Both the position numbers and the translations under genes were made by a program. From JAFDVN01 sp964472275 (lineage in GTDB: Bacteria > Acidobacteriota > Holophagae > Holophagales > Holophagaceae), in assembly GCA_964472275.1 (NCBI GenBank), contig CAYYJN010000004.1, positions 1 to 64,000 on the forward strand: a stretch of 64,000 nucleotides of DNA, given 5' to 3'. Under the pieces are notes generated by a model. That model was not told the origin of the DNA, did not search any database, and worked only from the letters and a program-made list of their open reading frames with translations. Below, in pieces: positions 58,009 through 64,000 of the stretch (position 1 is the stretch's first letter; each line of letters opens with the position of its first letter).

Positions 58009-59994
58009 ATGGGCTTCCGTCGCCTGCGTCTCGTGTCCGCCGCGCTGCTGGGCGCGGCTCTGTGCGCGCTCTCGGCGCGGACGCCGGAGCACTGGTTCGA
58101 CAAGCCGCTCTCGCCGCGCATCGTCAGCTACAAGATCCAGGCGAAGCTGGACTGGCCGGAGAAGGCGCTGTCGGGCACGGAGCGGCTCACTTGGCGCAAC
58201 CCGGGCACGGAAGTGGTGAGCGAGGTGCCGCTGCATCTGTACCTCAACGCGTTCAAGGGGCCGTCCTCGATCTTCATGAAAGAATCCGGCGGCCATCTTC
58301 GCAATGACGGTCAGGGACCGGAGAGCCAGCCCGGCTCCTGGGGCTACTGCCAGATGCTCTCGGTGAAGCTGGACGGGCGGACGCTGGAAGGCCATTCGGG
58401 CGAAGACGAGACGGTGTGGTGGGTGAAGCTGCCGCGGCCCGTGGCGCCCGGCGAGACGATCGCGCTCGACATCGCCTGGAACAGCCGCTTCCCGCGCGTC
58501 TTCGCGCGCAGCGGGTGGGCGGGCGGCTCCGACCCGGCCCATTCCAGTTTCCTCATGGGCGCCCAGTGGTTCCCCAAGATCGGCGTGCTGTTGGGCTCCA
58601 CTTGGCACTGCGACGCCTACCACGGCAACACGGAATTCTTCTCCGACTTCGGCGTCTACGATGTGGAGATCAACGCGCCCATCGGCATGCGCATCGCGAG
58701 CGTGGGGCAGGGGATTGACTACAAAGACCCGAAGTCCGGCGCGGTGAGAGATGTGTGGCCGGACCCGAAGGACGACAAGCGCGAGATCTACAAGGCCCAC
58801 GCGGAGGATGTCCACGACTTCTCCTTCGCGGCCAAATTCGCCATCGCCTGGGCGCTGGATGTGGAGACCTACCGCGGCGTGGAGGTCCGCTACTACTACG
58901 AGCCGGAGGATGTGAACCTGCTGCCGCGGCTCAAGAAGGCCGTGGAAGCGGGCCTGCGCTGGTCCGGCGAGTGGTTCTACCCCTATCCCTATCCGGTGCT
59001 GACGGTGGTGGATCCGCCCAAGGACGCCAGTGGCGCGGATGGCATGGAGTATCCGACGCTCATCACCGCGGGCATGCCCAGTTTCGATCCCTTCGATTTC
59101 CGCTTCGCGCCGGAGGTGACGGCAGTCCACGAGTTCGGCCACCAGTACTTCTACGGCATGCTCGCCAGCAACGAGGTGGATGAGCCCTGGCTGGACGAAG
59201 GCTTCAACAGTTGGTTCACCGCGAAGGCGATGGACCAGAGCTACCACGCACTGCTGGGCTCGCGCCGCCTCTTCGTGCCGACGGACGCGGGCGAATGGGG
59301 CGAATACTGGGCGGACCCCTCCAGTGATCCGCTTTCGCGCAAAGGGTACGAAGTCGAATCAAGCCTCGCCTATGTCGTCACCGCCTACGGCAAGCCGGTG
59401 ATGGTGCTGAACCAGCTCGAAGCGATGCTGGGCAAGCCCGTGATGGATCAGGTGATGAAGGCCTACACGAAGGAGATGGCCTTCAAGCATGTGAGCCGGA
59501 ACGATTTCAAGCGCATCGCCGAGCGCGTCTCCGGCCGCGACTTGACGAAGTTCTGGCAGGACTTCGTGGAGGGCACCGGCATCCTCGACTACCGCATCGC
59601 CCAGGTGGGCAGCGGGGATGTGACCGAAGGCGGATGGATGGAGAAGGACGGCAAGATGGTCTTCGCCGCGCCGCAGCCCGCCTCGCCGGGGCGCACGGGC
59701 TTCCTCACGCTGGAGCGCAAGGGCGACATCCGCGAGCCCATCACGCTCTGGGTGCGCCTGGAGAACAACGACGAGCGCCGCATCACCTGGGATGGCGAGG
59801 ACCGCTGGATCACTTACCGCTTCGACAGCCCCGTGAAGGCGGCCGTGCTGGACCCGGATGGCAACTACCCGATGCTGAAGGACCGGCTCCACGCCAGCTA
59901 CACCCAAGCTCCCATTCGCCGCGGCTTCCAGTACTGGTCCCAGCTCGTGTGGGGCTCGCTGGTGGGCCTGCTCCAGGCAGCGGGAATCGGGTGA
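58009..59994 (+). CDS. M1-family zinc metallopeptidase
   Basis: A 661-aa exported aminopeptidase-like protein with an N-terminal signal ('LRLVSAALLGAALCALSA'). The zinc site is exact: H374-E-F-G-H378 followed 18 residues later by Glu397 (in 'WLDEGFNSW'), the HExxH-x18-E of M1 enzymes. The GxMEN region is represented by 'GADGMEYPTL', a variant common in bacterial M1 relatives. ATG 58009 is preferred because the signal peptide starts there; the frame is open to 57892 into tRNA-fMet antisense. The stop runs directly into an inverted repeat. Confidence 0.88.
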   Translation: MGFRRLRLVSAALLGAALCALSARTPEHWFDKPLSPRIVSYKIQAKLDWPEKALSGTERLTWRNPGTEVVSEVPLHLYLNAFKGPSSIFMKESGGHLRNDGQGPESQPGSWGYCQMLSVKLDGRTLEGHSGEDETVWWVKLPRPVAPGETIALDIAWNSRFPRVFARSGWAGGSDPAHSSFLMGAQWFPKIGVLLGSTWHCDAYHGNTEFFSDFGVYDVEINAPIGMRIASVGQGIDYKDPKSGAVRDVWPDPKDDKREIYKAHAEDVHDFSFAAKFAIAWALDVETYRGVEVRYYYEPEDVNLLPRLKKAVEAGLRWSGEWFYPYPYPVLTVVDPPKDASGADGMEYPTLITAGMPSFDPFDFRFAPEVTAVHEFGHQYFYGMLASNEVDEPWLDEGFNSWFTAKAMDQSYHALLGSRRLFVPTDAGEWGEYWADPSSDPLSRKGYEVESSLAYVVTAYGKPVMVLNQLEAMLGKPVMDQVMKAYTKEMAFKHVSRNDFKRIAERVSGRDLTKFWQDFVEGTGILDYRIAQVGSGDVTEGGWMEKDGKMVFAAPQPASPGRTGFLTLERKGDIREPITLWVRLENNDERRITWDGEDRWITYRFDSPVKAAVLDPDGNYPMLKDRLHASYTQAPIRRGFQYWSQLVWGSLVGLLQAAGIG

Positions 59995-60146
59995 GGCCGG
60001 GCTGCCAGGCTTCGGTCTACGGGCTACGCGGCTGGCCCCGACCTATCGATGCGCATCGTCAGCCTACGAATTGGAAGATCCAAATTCGTAGGCTGACGAT
60101 CAGCAAGCCGTGGCCGAGCCCAACTGCGTAGCCCGTAGCCCGGCCT
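59994..60146. repeat. Nested inverted repeat, family D
   Basis: Outer arms pair as AGGCCGGGCT (59994-60003) with AGCCCGGCCT (60137-60146) and contain CTACGGGCTACG-type units. Nested inside is a perfect 18-bp stem, ATCGTCAGCCTACGAATT (60055-60072) with its complement at 60083-60100, loop of 10. It fills the gap between convergent genes. Confidence 0.88.
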
Positions 60147-60158
60147 GTTACCGGATGA

Positions 60159-61094
60159 TCACGGCGCCGCGTCGCCCATGCGCACGGAGGTGAGGTTCCC
60201 GTGTTCGTCCAGTTCGATGAGGATGGGGAACCACGCGAGGCCCGTGGCTTCCCATTCCTCGCGGGACGCGGCGAACCAGGCTCGCTGGCCGTGGAGTTGG
60301 GTGATGAGCGCCTGCGCCTCGGCCTTCATGCCGGGGCTCAACTCGGCCTCGCGATCGCTTTGTTCGCCGGTGTCGGAGGGGATGATCCACGCGGCGCCCG
60401 CGGGCACGGCGGGGCCGGGCGGGCAGATCCACACGCGCCTCGCGCCGAGCATGCTCAAGGTGAGGTCGCGGTAGCGGAGGTCCGGCAGGCTCCAGAGCCG
60501 GAAGAGCGGGCTTGGCCCGCCGAGCAGGCCGAGCAGGTTCTGAACGCCGCCGAAGAGGTTGGGGAAGTCTGATCCCTTCTCCGCCTTCAGCGCCGCGAAG
60601 CGAGCGTCGTTGTTTTCGGCGATGGCGAAGCAGAGCGCGTGGCGCAGCGCCCAACCTTGGATCATGTCGGGACTGTCCTTCAACAGGCGATCTTCGATGC
60701 GGGCGCATTCTTCTTTGGGAAGCGGCGCGTGGCGGTCCCGATCGCGCATCCAGGTCCATAGCAGGAGACGGCTTCCGGCCAACTCCAGCGGAAGGTCCGC
60801 CGCGCCTTGGCCCGAGGCGAGGAAGGCCCGCAGGGCCGCGGCTTCTTTCGCGTCGCGGCTTCCTTTGGCGAAGGGATCGCGGGGCGCGGGCGCGCCAGGC
60901 TTCCACGCGGCGGCTTCGCGCAGCCAGGCGTAGGCCTTCGCGCCGTTCGCGAGGCGGGGCGAAGGCGGCAGGCTGGAGTCCGCGTCCAGCGCGGCGAGGA
61001 GGGCGGCTTCGGCGGATGCGTAGGTGGGCCGCTGGGCGGGCGTGGGACTCGGCGTCGAGACGACGGGTGGGGCTTGGGGCGGCGGCATCAGCAT
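60159..61094 (-). CDS. Hypothetical protein
   Basis: A 311-aa protein that I do not recognise. It starts with a Pro-rich segment (residues 1-25) and continues as an Ala/Leu/Trp-rich helical chain, ending in a beta element ('GLAWFPILIELDEHGNLTSVRMG'). No signal peptide or transmembrane helix is evident. CCGGAG precedes ATG 61094 at about 6 bp, and a longer frame upstream is antisense to pyrF. It is divergent from pyrF, 75 bp apart. Confidence 0.6.
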   Translation of the reverse strand: MLMPPPQAPPVVSTPSPTPAQRPTYASAEAALLAALDADSSLPPSPRLANGAKAYAWLREAAAWKPGAPAPRDPFAKGSRDAKEAAALRAFLASGQGAADLPLELAGSRLLLWTWMRDRDRHAPLPKEECARIEDRLLKDSPDMIQGWALRHALCFAIAENNDARFAALKAEKGSDFPNLFGGVQNLLGLLGGPSPLFRLWSLPDLRYRDLTLSMLGARRVWICPPGPAVPAGAAWIIPSDTGEQSDREAELSPGMKAEAQALITQLHGQRAWFAASREEWEATGLAWFPILIELDEHGNLTSVRMGDAAP

Positions 61095-61169
61095 CGGCGG
61101 CTCCGGGGCTTTCCGGTCAGAATGATCCTCCGGGACCGGGATGGACACGGGAAAATTCAAGGTGGGGAC

Positions 61170-61892
61170 ATGGAAGGCGCGATCGTGAAGCCCAAGGATC
61201 GGTTGGTGGTGGCGCTGGATCTGCCCACCGGGACGGAAGCCCTCGCCATGGCGGATCGCGTCGCGCCCTTCGCGGGAATGCTGAAAGTCGGGCTGGAATT
61301 GTTCTGCTCGGAAGGCCCCGGCTTCATCCGGGAGTTGCAGAAGCGCGCGCCGGTCTTCCTCGATCTCAAATTCCACGACATCCCCACCACGGTCCGCAAG
61401 GCGCTGGAGGCGGTGCTGCCGCTGGACCCGGCCCTCGTGAACATCCACGCCCAGGGCGGACCCGCCATGATCGAGGCCGCGTCCCAGGCGGTGCGCCGTC
61501 ACCGGGAGCAGGGCGGGCGCACGGAATTGCTGGCCGTCACGGTGCTCACTTCGCTGGGGCGCGAAGAGTGGGCGCGGCTCGGCCACGCGGGCGATCCTTC
61601 CGATAAGGCGCTCGATCTCGCCGAACTGGCGGAAGAGCATGGCTGTGATGGCGTGGTGTGCAGCGCGTGGGAGGCGCGGCGCATCGGCGAAGTGTGCGGC
61701 GACCACTTCCGCCGCCTCTGCCCCGGCATCCGCCCCAAGGGCAGCGCGGCCCAGGATCAGGCGCGCGTCATGGACCCGGCCACGGCGGTGAAGGAAGGCG
61801 CGACCTGGATCGTCGTGGGCCGCCCCATCACCGGCGCCGCGAACCCGGCCGCGGCGGCGGAAGCGATCCTGCGCGAGCTGGAGCAGGCGTGA
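61170..61892 (+). CDS. pyrF: Orotidine 5'-phosphate decarboxylase
   Basis: A 240-aa TIM-barrel enzyme making UMP. The active-site block 'VFLDLKFHDIPTTV' has the catalytic Asp-Lys-Asp set, with 'VVALDLPTG' at strand 1 and 'TWIVVGRPITGA' at the phosphate-binding C-terminal end. ATG 61170 follows GTGGGG, a modest ribosome-binding site. Its stop overlaps the GTG of the next gene (GTGA). Length and motifs fit the bacterial class I family. Confidence 0.95.
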   Translation: MEGAIVKPKDRLVVALDLPTGTEALAMADRVAPFAGMLKVGLELFCSEGPGFIRELQKRAPVFLDLKFHDIPTTVRKALEAVLPLDPALVNIHAQGGPAMIEAASQAVRRHREQGGRTELLAVTVLTSLGREEWARLGHAGDPSDKALDLAELAEEHGCDGVVCSAWEARRIGEVCGDHFRRLCPGIRPKGSAAQDQARVMDPATAVKEGATWIVVGRPITGAANPAAAAEAILRELEQA

Positions 61893-62437
61893 CGGAACTG
61901 GGCACGCCGCTCGTCTTCCGGGCCTCGACCACTCAGCGCGTCATGGCCTTCCTCATCTTCGCGGGGAGCTGGCTCGCGGGCGTGCGGGCCATCACCGATG
62001 TGGTCCACCGCGTGCCGGGCCTGCGCCTCGCGCTCCATGTGTCCCGGGCCGGGGACGAGCCCACGGCCCTGCTGTGGACGCTCCTCGTCGCGTCCTTCGC
62101 CGTCGCCGCGCTGGCGGGCGCGCTGCTGCTCGTCAGCCTCCTCTTCCTGCTGCTGGTGGAAGGCACGCAAGTGACGCTCGATCCCGTCGGCATCGCGGTG
62201 GAGAACTTCGCCTTGCCGACCGGGCTCGCCCGCAGGCTCGGCGCGGGGCGCCTGGCCTGGAAGCGCGTCGCCTCGCTGAACCGCAAAGGCTTCTTCTTCG
62301 TCCTCAAAGGCAATGCGGGCGGCCCGCCTGGGCCCGGCGAACCGCTGGACCGGGATCTGCGCTTCCTGCTCGTGGATCAGCTCGAACGGCTCGTGCTGAT
62401 GATCTTCGAGAAGAGCCCGAACATCCGCGTGGACTAA
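61889..62437 (+). CDS. Hypothetical two-helix membrane protein
   Basis: A 182-aa protein coupled to pyrF by GTGA. It has two hydrophobic helices (about residues 19-38 and 58-88), then a soluble, beta-rich C-terminal domain ('VTLDPVGIAVENFALPTG', 'LAWKRVASLNRKGFFFVL') of the PH-like kind seen in small bacterial membrane proteins. I cannot assign a function. The domain order resembles proteins with a cytoplasmic pleckstrin-like module. Confidence 0.65.
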   Translation: MTELGTPLVFRASTTQRVMAFLIFAGSWLAGVRAITDVVHRVPGLRLALHVSRAGDEPTALLWTLLVASFAVAALAGALLLVSLLFLLLVEGTQVTLDPVGIAVENFALPTGLARRLGAGRLAWKRVASLNRKGFFFVLKGNAGGPPGPGEPLDRDLRFLLVDQLERLVLMIFEKSPNIRVD

Positions 62438-62525
62438 ACCTTTCGGCGTTTGGCTTTGGACTTTCGCAGATCTCGACCGACATGGGTCGGCGCTAGCAAG
62501 AGCCCAAAGCCGAAAGCCTAAAGCC
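62438..62525. repeat. Inverted repeat with tandem-unit arms, family C (second copy)
   Basis: Left arm 62438-62468 and right arm 62497-62525 carry GGCTTTGGACTTTCGC and its inverted CCGAAAGCC-type units. The spacer shares ACATGGGTCGGCGCTAGCAA with the copy at 26499-26641 (about 80% over the shared half). It sits between convergent genes and its right end contains the radical SAM gene's stop codon. Confidence 0.85.
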
Positions 62526-64000
62526 CCTTGAGATAGGTCTCCGCGCCCTTCATCACGGCGGTGGGGCCGTGGGCGGGTTTGGCGACGCGCTGCTTCGTGA
62601 GCTTCAGGCCCCAGAGGCCCGCCAGCTCGGTGGCTTCGGGGTTGCCGGGGGCGAGGGCGAGGGCCTCTTCGAGGTCGGCCTTCGCGTCCGTCATGCGCTC
62701 CAGTTTTTCGGAAAGCAGGGCGCGCTTCATGAAGCCCCAGAAGTTGCCAGGCTCTTTCGCGATGATCTCGTCGTACTCGGCTCGCGCTTCGTTGAAGCAG
62801 CCCGTCTCCTCCGCCGCTTCGCCACAAAGGATGTTGGTGGTGGCGCAGAAGCCCAGGAGCTTCTTCTGCTCGGCGAATTCGGCGGGCGTGTAGCGGGCCG
62901 TGGCCTTCACCTTCTGCGCCTCGTCGTAGAGGAAGCGCAGGGCCTTCTCGGTGTGGCCGTCCTGCCGGGCGAAGATCTCCGCGTCGCCGCTCTCCCGGTA
63001 GAAGTCGCGGCGGATGCGGCCCTCAGCCTTGTAGCGGTCGTACATGCGCGTGCCGGGATAGAGCGCGAGCGGCGAAAGCTGCACATCGTGGGGGCGCGTG
63101 TCGCGCATGAGCTGGGCGGTGAGCTCGATGTCCTCCCAGGTCTCGCCGGGAATGCCGGTGATGAGGTACATGCCGATGTTCATGCCGATCTTCCGCACCA
63201 GCTCCAGCGCGCGGCGCACCTGCTTCATGTTGGTGCCCTTGTCGAGCAGGAGCAGCACGCGCTCGCTGCCGTGCTCCACGCCGAACTGCATGAACTCGCA
63301 GCCCGCGCGCTTCATGGCCACGAGCCGGTCCTCGTCCACGAGGTTCACGCGGCTTTGGCAGTTCCAGAGCGGGTGCATGGCTGAGCCCTGGATGAGCTTC
63401 ATCAAGGTCAGGATGCGGTCGCGGTTCGCGGTGAAGGTGTCGTCGCGGAAGCTGTAGTAGGTGAGGCCGTGCCGCTCGCGCAGCAGCTTCATCTCGCGCA
63501 GCACCGCCTCGGGTCCGCGGAAGCGCACGGAAGAGCCCCAGAATTCCGGCGTGTTGCAGAAGTTGCAGGTGGCCGGACAGCCGCGCGAAGTGGAGAGGTA
63601 GGCCATCTGGCCGATGTCATCCAGGAAGTCCGCGTCGAAGTGCTCGATGGGCGCGCCCATGACATCCAAGTCTTCGAGCACGGGCTGGCTCGGCGTCTCG
63701 TCAACTTTCAGGATGAGGCCCGGCGTGCGCTTCCAGAGATCCGTGCCGGGCGCGGTCTTGAGGCGATCTAGGATGCCCAGCAGGATCGGCTCGCCCTCGC
63801 CCTTCACGATGGCGTCCAGTTCGGGGCAGTCCTCGAAGACTTCCTGAGCCAGGTGCGTCGGATGCGGCCCGCCCGCCAGCAGCACGGTGTTCGGACATGC
63901 CTGCCGCGCCATGCGCAGCAGCTCGTAGCTGCGCTTGCGGTTGAAGGTGAACATGGAGACGCCGATGACGGCGGGTTGCTGGGCCTTGAAGTATTCGATC
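62518..64000 (-). CDS. B12-binding radical SAM protein (partial, cut by window edge)
   Basis: A radical S-adenosylmethionine enzyme, at least 493 codons in view; the frame continues without a stop through 64000, so its 5' end lies outside. The visible N-terminus ('AVIGVSMFTFNRKRSYELLR', 'VLLAGGPHPTHLAQE') belongs to a cobalamin-binding domain. The [4Fe-4S] motif is CPATCNFC (C-x3-C-x2-C). The C-terminal 120 residues contain TPR-like helices ('AEETGCFNEARAEYDEIIAK'). This B12-radical SAM-TPR order is common, usually with unknown substrate. ATG 63954 is only an internal Met. Confidence 0.85.
   Translation of the reverse strand, partial: IEYFKAQQPAVIGVSMFTFNRKRSYELLRMARQACPNTVLLAGGPHPTHLAQEVFEDCPELDAIVKGEGEPILLGILDRLKTAPGTDLWKRTPGLILKVDETPSQPVLEDLDVMGAPIEHFDADFLDDIGQMAYLSTSRGCPATCNFCNTPEFWGSSVRFRGPEAVLREMKLLRERHGLTYYSFRDDTFTANRDRILTLMKLIQGSAMHPLWNCQSRVNLVDEDRLVAMKRAGCEFMQFGVEHGSERVLLLLDKGTNMKQVRRALELVRKIGMNIGMYLITGIPGETWEDIELTAQLMRDTRPHDVQLSPLALYPGTRMYDRYKAEGRIRRDFYRESGDAEIFARQDGHTEKALRFLYDEAQKVKATARYTPAEFAEQKKLLGFCATTNILCGEAAEETGCFNEARAEYDEIIAKEPGNFWGFMKRALLSEKLERMTDAKADLEEALALAPGNPEATELAGLWGLKLTKQRVAKPAHGPTAVMKGAETYLKGL

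Overview
This is a gene-dense chromosomal window of roughly 67% G+C with short intergenic gaps, many ATGA/GTGA stop-start overlaps and a normal set of housekeeping genes (asnS, serA, pyrF, a bifunctional Rel, three tRNAs). The overall impression (paired NasA-type and NarG-like respiratory operons, DUF4388 response regulators, a large envelope cassette) fits an Acidobacteriota-like anaerobe of the Holophaga/Geothrix type. That assignment is an impression and cannot be proved from the window.

Layout. 0-1.7 kb: asnS and a DUF493 gene. 1.7-8.7 kb: a putative nitrate-reduction operon behind an FNR-like box. It holds a NarI-like membrane protein, a NasA/NarB-type molybdoenzyme with a Cys Mo ligand, an NrfC-like ferredoxin, a Tat-type Rieske protein, a small membrane protein, a NarK carrier and an HPP-family transporter. 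8.7-15.9 kb: a second redox operon behind a perfect FNR box (TTGAT-N4-ATCAA). It encodes a NarG-like Asp-ligated molybdoenzyme, one polypeptide fusing a NarH-like subunit, a cytochrome c and a NarI-like membrane domain, then a Rieske protein, cytochrome b, an AhpD-like protein and MobA. 15.9-23 kb: a DoxX-like protein, a NUDIX hydrolase, Rel, two divergent tRNA-Ser genes, and radC with a pseudopilin and a ComEA-like gene. 23-26.4 kb: a likely serine-biosynthesis operon. 26.6-29 kb: three paralogous response regulators with DUF4388 domains. 29-36 kb: a GH113-like protein, a CNNM/CBS protein, an acyltransferase-like membrane protein, an amino-acid permease, ComF and a GNAT enzyme. 36.3-37.2 kb: a lower-GC island with a possible HEPN-type gene. 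37.2-39.8 kb: rubrerythrin, an HdrD-like Fe-S protein and DUF3501. 39.8-42.6 kb: DUF748. 42.7-57.7 kb: a five-gene envelope cassette (beta-propeller, VIT-VWA, a 2512-aa solenoid protein, an unknown exported protein, and a transpeptidase-like/SpoIID fusion). 57.7-64 kb: tRNA-fMet, an M1 peptidase, an unknown gene, pyrF, a membrane protein, and a B12-binding radical SAM enzyme cut by the window edge.

Two window-wide patterns stand out. First, eleven intergenic elements share one architecture: arms made of short degenerate tandem units, mostly facing inverted arms. All eleven sit immediately 3' of a gene and none lies in a divergent promoter gap. Second, reading the sequence I found no ACGT tetramer (about 200 would be expected at this composition). 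Ile-Asp pairs are encoded ATT-GAY (once ATA-GAC) and never ATC-GAY, except in the foreign-looking gene at 36.4 kb. Such depletion suggests CpG decay at methylated palindromes or restriction-site avoidance. Both patterns were seen by eye and need computed counts.
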